Shown here piece by piece: positions 1-9,276 of a stretch of 38,988 bases of DNA (its first letter is position 1; the number at the start of each line of letters is the position of its first letter). Below the pieces are notes generated by a model. The model was not told the origin of the DNA and did no database searches. It saw nothing but the letters and a program-made list of their open reading frames with translations. Source of the stretch: QQUD01 sp039029915 (lineage in GTDB: Bacteria; Chloroflexota; Anaerolineae; Promineifilales; Promineifilaceae). The stretch lies in contig JBCCFD010000014.1 in NCBI GenBank assembly GCA_039029915.1, forward strand, positions 1-38,988. Reading direction: 5' to 3'. Made by a program: the position numbers and the translations under genes.

Positions 1-1746
1 ATTCAAATTCGCAAAGGAGATATGGACGCAGGCTGGGGTGAGGCAGATGTCATCATTGAGGGAGACTATACCCTGCCTTACCAAGAGCATGCTTTTCTTC
101 AGCCTGAAGCTGGTTTGGGATACATTGATGAGGAAGGGCGCATCACCGTTGAGATTGGTGGGCAGTGGGTGCATGAAGATTTAGAGCAAATTGCGCACGC
201 CCTCGACCTGCCTCAAAAACAGGTGCGCGTGATTTACCCTGCCATTGGCGGTGCGTTTGGTGGCAAAGAGGACATGACGCTGCAAATTGTGTTAGGTCTG
301 GCAGCCATGAAGCTTCGTGAAATGGGGATCGATCGTCCCGTGCGCATTATTTGGACGCGTGAGGAAAGCATTCTCGGGCACCATAAGCGGCATCAAGCGA
401 TGGTTAAAACAAAGTGGGGCGCCACGCGTGAAGGCAAAATAACGGCCGTTTGGGCTGAGGTGCTAATGGATAGCGGTGCCTATGCTTATACTAGCACCAA
501 AGTTTTGGGTAACTTCCATCTTATGGTGTCTGGGCCATATGAGGTGCCTAACGCCTTTTTAGATAGTTACGCTATCAGCACGAACAATGTACCCGGCGGT
601 GCGTTTAGAGGGTTTGGTGGCCCACAGGGGGCGTTTGTGGCGGAGTCGCAAATGAACAAGCTGGCTATTGAGTTAGGCAAAGACCCCGTCGAGCTGCGCT
701 TGCTGAACGTGCTGCGCGAGGGCAGCATCATGACGGTGCAGACGCCAGTGCCTAAGGGCATTAGTTTGGCAGAAGTCATAGAAAAATGTGCAGAAGAGGC
801 GGACTGGCAGGACCCTTTGCCTGATGTGGAAGAACGGCCGTTTTCGCCGTTCCAATCGCTACCCGCTTCCGCTGGCGCTTTGAGAAAAGGGCGAGGGTTT
901 GCCTGTTCTTTTAAAAACGTTGGCTTCTCTTTTGGCTTTCCTGAACGATGCGAAGCCACAATTGAGCTATTTGGCACGTCCGAAATTGAGCGGGCAGTGT
1001 TGCATCATGCCGGTGCTGATGTTGGTCAAGGGGCGCACACTGCCTTTAAGCAAATGGCCGCCGCGGCGTTAAATATTCCCGTTGAGAAGGTGGAATTGCT
1101 CATGTCTGATTCTGCTACCAGCGGAGACTCTGGCTCCGCTTCTGCGTCGCGGCTCACCTGGATGGCCGGCAATTCAATTATTGGCGCGGCTGAAAAGGCG
1201 CTCGAAGCGTGGCAAGATGAAGAGCGCCCTGCACGCGGTCATTTTCGCTATGTGCCACCAGCTACTGAAATTTACGACCCTGACACCGGAAAATGCAACC
1301 CAAACTTTACCTATGGCTATGTGGCTGAAGCGGTGGAAGTGACGGTTGATACCGAAACGGGCCACATTTCAGTAGATCGAGTTGTTTGTGCCAATGATGT
1401 TGGGAAGGCGATCAATCCAAACCTTATTGAGGGGCAAATTGAGGGGGCAGTGGTGCAGGCGCATGGCTACTCGCTCATGGAAAATTTGATTGTTGAGAAT
1501 GGCAAAATAAAAAACCCACTTCTGAGCCAATATCTCATCCCGGGCATTAAAGATATCCCGACGCGCGTTGATTCGGTGATTATGGAGGTGGCTGATCCGA
1601 TTGGACCTTGGGGAGTCCGAGGCATGGCGGAGATGCCGTTTTTGCCGTTAGCCCCAGCCATTTCTGCAGCCGTGCATGATGCCACCGGGGTGTGGATTGA
1701 TGAGATTCCAATACGGCCGTTTACCTTCAAGCAGTACGCCGAATAG
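1..1746 (+). CDS. Xanthine dehydrogenase-family molybdenum-binding subunit, C-terminal part (5' end outside window)
   Basis: The frame is open from base 1, so the gene begins upstream. The apparent SD plus ATG at bases 13-24 is internal coding (KGDMDAG is typical family sequence). Family signatures are present in order: GGAFGGKE (encoded about 247-270), FRGFGGPQG (about 604-630), GADVGQGAHT (about 1012-1041), SASASRLTW with a following GN, and near the C-terminus RGMAEMP, which holds the likely catalytic glutamate. By family knowledge this subunit binds molybdopterin cytosine dinucleotide and hydroxylates purines or aldehydes, with electrons leaving through FeS and FAD subunits that would lie upstream. 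MocA follows 9 bp downstream, fitting a cofactor-maturation operon. The substrate cannot be told from this part, and GMAE replaces the more usual GxGE. Confidence 0.93.
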   Translation: MQIRKGDMDAGWGEADVIIEGDYTLPYQEHAFLQPEAGLGYIDEEGRITVEIGGQWVHEDLEQIAHALDLPQKQVRVIYPAIGGAFGGKEDMTLQIVLGLAAMKLREMGIDRPVRIIWTREESILGHHKRHQAMVKTKWGATREGKITAVWAEVLMDSGAYAYTSTKVLGNFHLMVSGPYEVPNAFLDSYAISTNNVPGGAFRGFGGPQGAFVAESQMNKLAIELGKDPVELRLLNVLREGSIMTVQTPVPKGISLAEVIEKCAEEADWQDPLPDVEERPFSPFQSLPASAGALRKGRGFACSFKNVGFSFGFPERCEATIELFGTSEIERAVLHHAGADVGQGAHTAFKQMAAAALNIPVEKVELLMSDSATSGDSGSASASRLTWMAGNSIIGAAEKALEAWQDEERPARGHFRYVPPATEIYDPDTGKCNPNFTYGYVAEAVEVTVDTETGHISVDRVVCANDVGKAINPNLIEGQIEGAVVQAHGYSLMENLIVENGKIKNPLLSQYLIPGIKDIPTRVDSVIMEVADPIGPWGVRGMAEMPFLPLAPAISAAVHDATGVWIDEIPIRPFTFKQYAE

Positions 1747-1755
1747 CAGCGACTT

Positions 1756-2358
1756 ATGATTCAAAAACGTATAACGGCCGTTATTCTGGCTGCAGGGCAG
1801 GCCAAGCGAATGGGCAAAGCCAAACAGCTCCTGCCTTGGGATGAGACAACGGTTTTAGGGCAAACGATTGACCATCTTAAACAGTCGAACTGTACTGATA
1901 TTTTGGTCGTGACCGGTGCACGGGCAGCTGATGTGCAAAAAATTGCTGAGCAAGCAGTTGTGCCGACGGTATTTAACCCTGAGTTTGCTACTGGGGAAAT
2001 GCTGTCTTCGTTACAAACGGCCGTTTATTCCCTAATCCCTGCCCCTGACGCTGTCCTTGTCGCCTTGGCCGATCAGCCGATGATTGAGCCCCAAGTTTAT
2101 AACGCCATTATGGCTCCATTTGAATTAGGACAGGCTGATTTGGTGGCGCCCTATTTTAATAACCAGCGGGGAAATCCTGTTTTGATTGGTCAACATTATT
2201 TTGATGAGCTATTGGCGTTACCCCGTGGTGACGCACCGCGCACCCTTCTTAAACGGCACAGCGATCAAATTTATAAAGTCCATTTAGAAACGGACACGAT
2301 TTTGCAGGATTTAGATCGGCCTGAGGATTACGAAAGGTGGCAGCCGAAGCTGACTTGA
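1756..2358 (+). CDS. mocA: Molybdenum cofactor cytidylyltransferase (MocA-like)
   Basis: A 200-residue NTP_transf_3 (MobA-like) protein. It has the N-terminal nucleotide-binding signature AVILAAGQAKRMGKAKQLLP (about residues 8-27), the metal-site motif LADQP (about 107-111), RGNPVLIG (about 138-145), GDAPRTLL, and a C-terminal DLDRPEDY close to the family DLDTPEDY. The role by family is transfer of CMP from CTP to molybdopterin, making the MCD cofactor used by xanthine-dehydrogenase-type enzymes. It starts 9 bp after the molybdoenzyme gene, so the pair is probably cotranscribed. Two AACGGCCGTT palindromes lie in it (1773-1782 and 2016-2025). No strong SD precedes the ATG, so translation may be coupled to the upstream gene. 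It converges with the next gene, 4 bp away. Confidence 0.9.
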   Translation: MIQKRITAVILAAGQAKRMGKAKQLLPWDETTVLGQTIDHLKQSNCTDILVVTGARAADVQKIAEQAVVPTVFNPEFATGEMLSSLQTAVYSLIPAPDAVLVALADQPMIEPQVYNAIMAPFELGQADLVAPYFNNQRGNPVLIGQHYFDELLALPRGDAPRTLLKRHSDQIYKVHLETDTILQDLDRPEDYERWQPKLT

Positions 2359-2362
2359 TCCC

Positions 2363-4294
2363 CTATTGTTCTTTTTCTAACCACATCGACTGATACGGCC
2401 GTAACCCCAAATCCCCATACAGGTCTGCACACTCCCCAGTCAGATGATCTTTTAGGAGTCCGCCAAAGCCGAGGGCATCTAGTTGATAGCGCGGCACAAA
2501 TTGGGGCTGTTCAGAAAAATTGCCCAGAATTAATAATCGCCCGCGCGCGCTTTGCCGCACCATCCCAAAAACATGATCGTTGTGCGTCCAGATGGGTTGG
2601 GTGGATGTCTGGGCGTGCAGCGCCAAAAGGCTCTTTCGTATAGACGCTAAGTGCGTGATGCCCTGATAAATTCTCCCTGTGACAGATTGCCAATCGAATC
2701 GTGATTTTGCCAGCGCCCAATTCATAGGTGGTCGGTGCAGCCAGCGACTATCATTTTCCAGATTTGGGTCTTCGAGATAGCTCTTATCGTTCAGTAACCC
2801 AATTTCATCCCCCATGTAAAGGACAGGCACCCCGCCAAATGAAAAGGCAAGGCTGTGCATAAGCAATATGCGTCCAATTGCGAGTTCAACTGCACTCCAA
2901 TCCTCGTCGTTCATTCCTTTTTCCAATCCCGCTAATGATGCCAAACTACCGTTTATCCGTCTGTCGTTATTCTTTGGATTAAACTGGAAGGTAGACCCGG
3001 TCGCAAAGGTGTCAGGGAAGCGGCCGCTATAAAAATCGCTTAAAAAGGAACGATGCGCAAAGCCATTTAGCCCCACAGCCGCCGCATCTTCTTCTGTAAT
3101 GGCCCAACCAATATCATCATGACAGCGAATGTAGGTTAACCAAGAGGCATTGGCTGATATTTCCGGCATTTGCTGCAGCGCGTGCGTCATCAGCACCACT
3201 TTTCGCTCGGCCAGACTGCTCCACAGCATGACCATCAGCACATTGTGGTAAGCTAGTTGACAAGATTTATTGGTTGCCTCGCCTACACCAAGATAAGGCA
3301 CCAAATCAGGCGGCGAGACGATTGCTTCAGCCTTTAGAAGCAAACCGGGTGCGACCACCTTGCTAAACGCGCGAAATGCCTGCAGGATAAGATGGGCTTC
3401 CGGTTGATTTTCACAATTTGTGCCCAGCCGCTTCCACATAAATGCGACGGCATCTAACCGTAAAACGGTCGCTCCTTGATTGGCAAGAAAAAGCATTGTG
3501 TCGAGCATTTCAGCAAAGATGGCTGGGTTAGCGTAGTTGAGGTCCCATTGAAAGTCATTGAACGTGGTCCAGACCCATTTTTCTATCTCAGGGTGAAAGG
3601 TGAAGTTTCCAGGAGCAAAGTCTGGAAAAATCTCTCTGACTGTTTCTTCATATTGATCGGGCAGTGACCGATCGGGAAACATATGATAGTAGGCTTGATA
3701 TGTTTCATCTCCGGCCAGCGCCTTTTGGGCCCATTCGTGCTCTTTGGCCGTGTGGTTGCAAACGAGGTCGATACAGAGATAGATGTTATTCTGGTGTAAT
3801 GTTTCAGCGAGTTTGGAAAGGTCTTCCATACTACCTAAATTGGGATTGACCTCCCGATAGCTCTGAACGGCGTAGCCACCATCATTTTCACCATCTCGCG
3901 GTTTTAGCAGGGGCATCAGATGCAGATAGGTGACGCCAAGCTCTTTAAGATAAGAGATTTTGTCGTGGATACCGCTTAAATTTGTAGCGAAGCGATCGGC
4001 ATAACAAACGTATCCCAGCATATCGGACTGCTGGAATCGGTCTGGGTGTTCGGCGGTGGCAATGTCGTGCCGTCGTAAATAAAACGGCCGTTTCGCGTAT
4101 GCCTTTCCCAATAAAATCGTCAAATGAGTCAGCCAATCTTCAAAATCATCCCGATGACCGTATAGGGCCTGAAACGGCCGTAATATATCTGGCCAGTTCT
4201 GCTCTAGCCGAATTTTGAACAGCTGCTGTTCCAATGGTTCCATGTGACGTAAGGGACCATCTACGGCCGTTTGCACCAATGTTGTTACATCCAC
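2363..4294 (-). CDS. Amylosucrase-like GH13 glucosyltransferase
   Basis: 643 residues, the usual amylosucrase length. The N-terminal helical region is followed by a (beta/alpha)8 barrel. Visible active-site regions: DLVCNHTA (176-183); RLDAVAF with the likely nucleophile D281; KAEAIV with the likely acid/base E323; YIRCHDDIGW (388-397) with the third carboxylate D394. The spacing nearly matches Neisseria amylosucrase (D286/E328/D393, from memory). The known family reaction moves glucose from sucrose onto an alpha-glucan and releases fructose. Sucrose hydrolase is the main alternative and cannot be excluded by reading. It starts 8 bp after the GH65 stop and is the last gene of the alpha-glucoside run. 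No signal peptide is seen, so it should be cytoplasmic. Confidence 0.88.
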   Translation of the reverse strand: MDVTTLVQTAVDGPLRHMEPLEQQLFKIRLEQNWPDILRPFQALYGHRDDFEDWLTHLTILLGKAYAKRPFYLRRHDIATAEHPDRFQQSDMLGYVCYADRFATNLSGIHDKISYLKELGVTYLHLMPLLKPRDGENDGGYAVQSYREVNPNLGSMEDLSKLAETLHQNNIYLCIDLVCNHTAKEHEWAQKALAGDETYQAYYHMFPDRSLPDQYEETVREIFPDFAPGNFTFHPEIEKWVWTTFNDFQWDLNYANPAIFAEMLDTMLFLANQGATVLRLDAVAFMWKRLGTNCENQPEAHLILQAFRAFSKVVAPGLLLKAEAIVSPPDLVPYLGVGEATNKSCQLAYHNVLMVMLWSSLAERKVVLMTHALQQMPEISANASWLTYIRCHDDIGWAITEEDAAAVGLNGFAHRSFLSDFYSGRFPDTFATGSTFQFNPKNNDRRINGSLASLAGLEKGMNDEDWSAVELAIGRILLMHSLAFSFGGVPVLYMGDEIGLLNDKSYLEDPNLENDSRWLHRPPMNWALAKSRFDWQSVTGRIYQGITHLASIRKSLLALHAQTSTQPIWTHNDHVFGMVRQSARGRLLILGNFSEQPQFVPRYQLDALGFGGLLKDHLTGECADLYGDLGLRPYQSMWLEKEQ

Positions 4295-4302
4295 GCTGCT
4301 GA

Positions 4303-6603
4303 TTACGCTCCTTTTGATAGGCGTATTTGCTTATCGTTTAGCCAAATGTCGAGCGGCTCTCCTTCAATCAGGACCGCTTCCTGCCTCTGATGGGTCACTT
4401 TCAGTTGAATGAGCCTCCTTTGATACCAAATTTGGAACTGATATCCATCCCAATCGGGTGGACAAACGGGTTTAAAAGAGAGACCTTTTTTCTGGCTAAG
4501 GCGCATACCGCCGAATCCAAACACAATTGACATCCAAGAGCCCGCCATATTAGCCGCATGAATGCCGTCTTTTGAATTTCCTTTTGTATTTTCAAGATCG
4601 GTCACAATGCTATCACCAAAGTATTGTAGCGCCTTGTCAAGTTGACCAAATTCAGCCGCTAAAATACCAAAAATACACATCGAAAGCGATGAGTCGTGGG
4701 TCGTGATAGGTTCGTAATAATTAAAATCCCGCTGCTTTTGGTCAATTGGATATTGATCGTTTAAGAGAAAGTGGGCTAGCAGCAAATCTGCCTGCTTGGT
4801 CACTTGATATCGGTAAATAACGAGCGGATGATAATGGAGCAGAAGCGGATACATTTCAGGCGGCGTGTTGTCAAAATCCCAAATTGCTTTTTGGAGAAAG
4901 GTGTCATCTTGACCAATGACGCCCAGCGTCTCATCATATGGGATAAGCATGTTTGCAGCAGCTTTTTCCCAAACGGCCGTTTCTTGCGCTAGTTCATCTG
5001 GTAACTGCAGCTTGCTTTTTAAACGGCCATAATCCTCAGAATACTGGGTTTGTAGCCAAAGCAGCATCTCTTGGGCAAACCGGAGATGATTTGCTGCCAT
5101 GAGATTGGTGTAAGCATTATTGTTGACTAACGCCGTGTACTCATCGGGTCCGGTCACGCCGTCAATCCGAAACCTCTCATTTTGATCAAAGTGCCCGACC
5201 TCTAGCCAAACCCGAGCCGTTTCTACAAGCAATTCAACCCCATAGTTGCGCATAAAGTCAGCGTCACCCGTTGCGAGCCAATATCGCTGAACGGCATAGG
5301 CAATGTCCGCGTTGATGTGGTACTGGGCCGTGCTACCGGGAAAATAGGCCGAAAGCTCTTGACCGGTGATAGTGCGCCACGGGAATAGAGCCCCTTTGCT
5401 AATAGACATTTCTCTAGCGCGCTGTTGGGCACCGTTTAGCGTATGGTATCGAAATTTGAGTAGCTGCTTGGCAATGTCCGGCTCAACAAATGTGAAGTAG
5501 CTCAGTATGTAAATTTCGGTATCCCAAAAATAGTGCCCTTCGTACCCTTCACCGGTTAATCCTTTGGCACCGATGTTGGTTTTGCCGTTCCGTCCCGTTG
5601 ATTGGTACAGGTGCAGCATATTAAAGCGCAGCCCCTTTTGGTAGCGAATGTTGCCTTTTATTTGAACATCAGTCAGTTGCCAAAATCGGTTGAGAACCTT
5701 AGATTGTTCTTCGACCAAAGCGGTATACCCTTTGTGAACGGCCGTTTTCAGAATAATATTTACGGTTCTAAATAAATTATCCTTTGCCACCGAACGACTA
5801 TCTTCATAAGCAACAAATTTGGTGAGTATTAGGGGTTGATTCCGCTTGGCGTGGAAGGTGGCCTGTTTGCCAATTTGGTTGTCGTTTTGCAAAACGGCCA
5901 TCTCTTCTGGGTGGGCATTCCATTCATTCCAAACACCGCAGGCCACGGCCAATTTAGAGCGATTTGTTTCACCTGCCTGATAGAGCACAGAAGCCAAATC
6001 TTCTTGGGTTATCGTTTTGAGAGGCTGCTCACCAAGGCCATGCCCCAAACGAGGGTCGAGGACAGTATCCGTCGGTCGGGATTGAGCCTGATTATCAATC
6101 CAAGAGGTGATCTTACAGGCAACATCCTCATCAAGCGGTGTCACTGTGTATTGAATCAAAGCGAGGTTGGGAATGGCGTATAGTATCAGCCTTGAACTCT
6201 CGATTTTTATCCGGTTCTTAGGCGCTAATTGCCAGATTAAAGAGCGCTCTAGCACGCCCGTTTTCATATTTAAACGACGCTGATAGTCAGAGATATTGGA
6301 GCGGCCCATTTGGAACACGGCCGTATCAATCTGCAGGTCGATACGCTTACCGTTCATTACCTGAATCATCGACTGCCCTTCATCTGGATAGCCAATAAAT
6401 TTTTCGCCATAGTTAATCGTTTTGCTTTCAAAGAAGCCGTTGAGATAGGTTCCCTCAACGGTTTGAACCTCTGGTCCAACCCCTTCTACAAAAGTGCCCC
6501 GCATCCCAAGATAGCCGTTTCCTAGGGCAAGTAGCGTTTCATACAGAGCATTTTGGGCGGGGTTAAACGGGGTTTCTTCGGAAATGTGCCAAGCGTTGTG
6601 CAT
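4303..6603 (-). CDS. GH65 disaccharide phosphorylase (maltose, trehalose or kojibiose type)
   Basis: 766 residues, full family length. The N-terminal beta-sandwich precedes an (alpha/alpha)6 barrel. Diagnostic sequence includes IGAKGLTGEGYEGHYFWDTE (344-363), the catalytic glutamate E488 in VTGPDEY, NNNAYTN just after, and the phosphate-binding HDSSLS (636-641). GH65 phosphorylases cleave an alpha-glucoside with phosphate, giving beta-glucose-1-phosphate. The gene directly upstream encodes beta-phosphoglucomutase, which fits this. The pgmB stop and this ATG are adjacent (TAAATG at 6606-6601), implying translational coupling. The exact disaccharide is not resolved. No signal peptide. Confidence 0.9.
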   Translation of the reverse strand: MHNAWHISEETPFNPAQNALYETLLALGNGYLGMRGTFVEGVGPEVQTVEGTYLNGFFESKTINYGEKFIGYPDEGQSMIQVMNGKRIDLQIDTAVFQMGRSNISDYQRRLNMKTGVLERSLIWQLAPKNRIKIESSRLILYAIPNLALIQYTVTPLDEDVACKITSWIDNQAQSRPTDTVLDPRLGHGLGEQPLKTITQEDLASVLYQAGETNRSKLAVACGVWNEWNAHPEEMAVLQNDNQIGKQATFHAKRNQPLILTKFVAYEDSRSVAKDNLFRTVNIILKTAVHKGYTALVEEQSKVLNRFWQLTDVQIKGNIRYQKGLRFNMLHLYQSTGRNGKTNIGAKGLTGEGYEGHYFWDTEIYILSYFTFVEPDIAKQLLKFRYHTLNGAQQRAREMSISKGALFPWRTITGQELSAYFPGSTAQYHINADIAYAVQRYWLATGDADFMRNYGVELLVETARVWLEVGHFDQNERFRIDGVTGPDEYTALVNNNAYTNLMAANHLRFAQEMLLWLQTQYSEDYGRLKSKLQLPDELAQETAVWEKAAANMLIPYDETLGVIGQDDTFLQKAIWDFDNTPPEMYPLLLHYHPLVIYRYQVTKQADLLLAHFLLNDQYPIDQKQRDFNYYEPITTHDSSLSMCIFGILAAEFGQLDKALQYFGDSIVTDLENTKGNSKDGIHAANMAGSWMSIVFGFGGMRLSQKKGLSFKPVCPPDWDGYQFQIWYQRRLIQLKVTHQRQEAVLIEGEPLDIWLNDKQIRLSKGA

Positions 6604-7272
6604 TTATTCCTCTAGCGTGTTTAGGTCAACGGCCGTTAAACCCTCAAGATTTTGACGCAGAAACGTGCGGCTATGCGCCAACAGCTTGCCAAATCGATTC
6701 GCAGGACCAATGGCCAGAACCGCCATGCCTGCACTCTGGGCAGCTTGGACACCGCTGGCTGCATCTTCAACGACTAAGCAGCTTTTTGGGTTAATGCCCA
6801 TCCGGCTGGCGGCGTATAAAAAGAGATCGGGTGCTGGTTTTTTCTGACCCGGTGTATGCCCATCGGCAATGACCTGAAACCGCTCTTTAATGCCCAATCG
6901 CGTCAGGACAGGTATCGCATTTTTACTTGCCGAGCCAAGGCTAAAGGGCAGGTGAGCATCGTCTAACGAGTTTAGCAGCTGAAACACACCGGGGAGCAGA
7001 TCGGCTGGCGTAATGTGGGTTAACATTTCCACGTAAATGTCGTTTTTGCGGGCCATCATCTGCTGAAGGGTGGCGTCATCGACGGTGCGATCGTTGAGGG
7101 AGAGAATAAACAGCAGGGAATCACGCCGCGAAACGCCGCGCAAGTGCTCGTTTTCCTCTCGTGAAAAGGAGAGGTTTGTTTCACCGGCTAACTGTTTCCA
7201 AGCTAAAAAGTGATACTCAGCCGTATCTGTAATAACACCATCTAAATCAAAAATAACGGCTTTAAAACCCAT
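6604..7272 (-). CDS. pgmB: Beta-phosphoglucomutase
   Basis: 222-residue HAD-superfamily protein. FDLDGVITDTAEYH (residues 8-21) supplies the nucleophile D9 and acid/base D11 and is the beta-PGM form of the HAD motif. Further signs are GVSRRDSL (cap domain), LGSASKNA (motif II), KKPAPDLF (motif III lysine) and VVEDAASGVQAA (motif IV). It converts beta-glucose-1-phosphate, the GH65 product, into glucose-6-phosphate. A GAGG SD lies about 8 nt before the ATG and overlaps the TGA of the preceding GH13 relic's apparent original C-terminal frame. An AACGGCCGTT copy at 6628-6637 lies near its 3' end. Confidence 0.94.
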   Translation of the reverse strand: MGFKAVIFDLDGVITDTAEYHFLAWKQLAGETNLSFSREENEHLRGVSRRDSLLFILSLNDRTVDDATLQQMMARKNDIYVEMLTHITPADLLPGVFQLLNSLDDAHLPFSLGSASKNAIPVLTRLGIKERFQVIADGHTPGQKKPAPDLFLYAASRMGINPKSCLVVEDAASGVQAAQSAGMAVLAIGPANRFGKLLAHSRTFLRQNLEGLTAVDLNTLEE

Positions 7273-7553
7273 TTCAATGCCTCAAAGTTGGTTCGATAGA
7301 ATAATTCTTTCATTTTGGTGCAGGTGAACAGCGGCCGTTTCCAACAGCCCGCCATCACCACCGGTTGGTAGAAGCACCTTAGCGGTGATGGATAGTGGGG
7401 CAAAATCCAGATACAGCCAACCCCAAGCGATTGAATGTAGTCAAGCTGCTCAATGGCTCCCTGAAAATCTCCGTGGCCATCCCCGTTGCTGTCTTTAAAG
7501 GCGCGGATGTAAAGTTCGTAAAAGACGGTTTCTTTATACCAAAGTGCTGTCAT
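7273..7553 (-). pseudogene. Internally deleted relic of a trehalose-synthase-like GH13 gene
   Basis: The start is intact: the first roughly 60 codons read WYKETVFYELYIRAF, SNGDGHGDFQG, LDYIQSLGV, CIWILPHYPSPL. This is the typical N-terminus of TreS-type GH13 enzymes. After PSPLR (near 7375) the similarity stops. The open frame runs on as unrelated sequence to 7242, into pgmB. In another frame, the stretch from about 7375 to 7282 reads like a glycosidase C-terminus (GGLLETAAVHLHQNERIIL) and ends in a TGA at 7282-7284, 9 bp before pgmB. This suggests a single internal deletion that removed the catalytic barrel and shifted frame. No catalytic residues remain. Confidence is high for the N-terminal half and moderate for the C-terminal reading. 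Confidence 0.75.
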
Positions 7554-7555
7554 GT

Positions 7556-9136
7556 TTATCCTAGAATGATGGCTTGATTCGGTTGTAGTTTAAGAACGGC
7601 CGTTTGCAACTCATACTGTTCTTGGTTGGAATAGATCACCTCTAATCCTTGAGCGCCATCAGCCAGCGGCCAATCCTGATAATCAGCCGTCATATTTAAC
7701 ACAATGATACAATGTCTATTGTCAAGCTGCCGCCCAAATGCAAAAACCCCCTCACCGCCTGCCAGTGCAAGATACTGACCTAGCCCTAATTCGGGTCTTT
7801 CCTTTCGAAGGCTAAGCAATGTGCGGGTAATATTTAGCATGGATAATGGTTGATACCGTTGGACCTGAACATTTTTGGACGCATAATCAGCGCTTAAAGG
7901 CAGCCAAGGGGGCACATCAGCCTCACAAAAATCGGCGTTGGGTGAATTTTCCCACTGCATTGGAGTGCGTTCAGGATCGCGCCCTAACCCTAGCCCGGGG
8001 GACAAAATGCCCCATGGATCGATTTCTTTTTCGGGAGGAATGGGCACATTTTCCATGCCGATTTCGTCTCCGTAATAAATTGTTGATGTACCGCGTAAGG
8101 TTAGCAGCAAAGTCATGGCGACACTGGCTTGGTCTGCACCGACGCGGGTAGCAATGCGGTGTCGATCGTGGTTGCCTAATGCCCAGCTGGGCCAAGCAAA
8201 GTCGGGCATGGCGGCATCATAGCTATCGACAAGTGATTTAACGGCCGTTGCGTTCCACGCCGTTGTAATGAGTTGAAAATTGTACGGTAAATGGAATTCG
8301 TCCCCGTTGCCATAATAGCTCACTAAATCGGCTGTGTTCAAATACGTTTCACCTATCAACAGGCGATCGTCAAACTCATCATTCGTTTGACGCAACCAGC
8401 GATTGTAATCGTGAATCTCAGGCACATTCTCGCTGTGAACGTGCAGCACGCGATAAAACGGGTCTTCCCCCTCGATCCAATCGGGATTAAGGGGATCATC
8501 TTTAAAGTCAGCATCCTTCATCGACACAATCGTGGCATCGACCCGAATACCATCGACTCCACGCGCATACCAAAACCGAATGATGTCCAACATCGCCTTT
8601 CGTGCTTCAGGATGACGCCAATTGACGTCCGGCTGTTCTTTAAGAAAGCTGTGCAGGTAATATTGTTGCGTTTCTTCATGCCATTCCCATGAAGATTGCC
8701 CGCCAAAGTAGCTCACCCAGTTATTAGGCGGGGAGCCATCTGGCTGTGCATCTCGCCAAATATACCAATCGCGCTTTGGATTGTGGCAGGATGATTTTGA
8801 CTCCACAAACCACGGATGTTCTTCAGAGGTATGATTTGGCACATAATCCAAAATGATCTTCAAATTTTTGCGATGCGCCTCGGTAATTAGTTCGTCTAAA
8901 TCCGTTAAATTCCCAAATAAAGGATGAATATCACAATGGTCGGAGATATCGTATCCAAAATCAGCCATTGGCGATGGATAAAAAGGGGAAATCCAAATGG
9001 CATCAACGCCAAGCCAGGCTAAATAATCTAGCCTTTGAATGATTCCTTGAATATCACCGACCCCGTTTCCCGTTGTGTCTTGAAAGCTACGCGGGTAAAT
9101 TTGATAGACAATCCCGCTTTTCCACCACTCAGTCAT
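7556..9136 (-). CDS. aglA: GH13 alpha-glucosidase (AglA-like)
   Basis: 526 residues. It begins WWKSGIVYQIYPRSFQD, typical of oligo-1,6-/alpha-glucosidases. Region I is DYVPNHTS (97-104). Region II is GIRVDA with the likely nucleophile D200. Region III is IGETY with acid/base E263. Region IV is LGNHDRHR with D324. IYYGDEIGM lies further on, followed by a short beta domain. It hydrolyses terminal alpha-glucosidic bonds of imported sugars in the cytoplasm, as no signal peptide is seen. Its position downstream of aglE-F-G homologues mirrors the rhizobial agl operon, from which the name is inferred. The TAA at 7558-7556 is 2 bp from the relic's ATG. There is no strong SD at the ATG. The exact linkage preference is unknown. 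Confidence 0.88.
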   Translation of the reverse strand: MTEWWKSGIVYQIYPRSFQDTTGNGVGDIQGIIQRLDYLAWLGVDAIWISPFYPSPMADFGYDISDHCDIHPLFGNLTDLDELITEAHRKNLKIILDYVPNHTSEEHPWFVESKSSCHNPKRDWYIWRDAQPDGSPPNNWVSYFGGQSSWEWHEETQQYYLHSFLKEQPDVNWRHPEARKAMLDIIRFWYARGVDGIRVDATIVSMKDADFKDDPLNPDWIEGEDPFYRVLHVHSENVPEIHDYNRWLRQTNDEFDDRLLIGETYLNTADLVSYYGNGDEFHLPYNFQLITTAWNATAVKSLVDSYDAAMPDFAWPSWALGNHDRHRIATRVGADQASVAMTLLLTLRGTSTIYYGDEIGMENVPIPPEKEIDPWGILSPGLGLGRDPERTPMQWENSPNADFCEADVPPWLPLSADYASKNVQVQRYQPLSMLNITRTLLSLRKERPELGLGQYLALAGGEGVFAFGRQLDNRHCIIVLNMTADYQDWPLADGAQGLEVIYSNQEQYELQTAVLKLQPNQAIILG

Positions 9137-9276
9137 AAATTTTCATAAAGGCTGAGATACCCGGCCTTCTCCTTATCTTGTTTGCTTTCTAACCGTGGCT
9201 TACTGTTTTGTTGCCAAAGTTGTAATATGCTTTTCTTGAAAAATCGTTCTGGTAATTTATGAAACGGCGTACTGAA

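Noticed and set aside
13..24. AAAGGAGATATG looks like an SD plus start at the window edge
   Set aside because: The frame is open upstream and the codons (IRKGDMDAG) are typical internal sequence of the molybdenum subunit.
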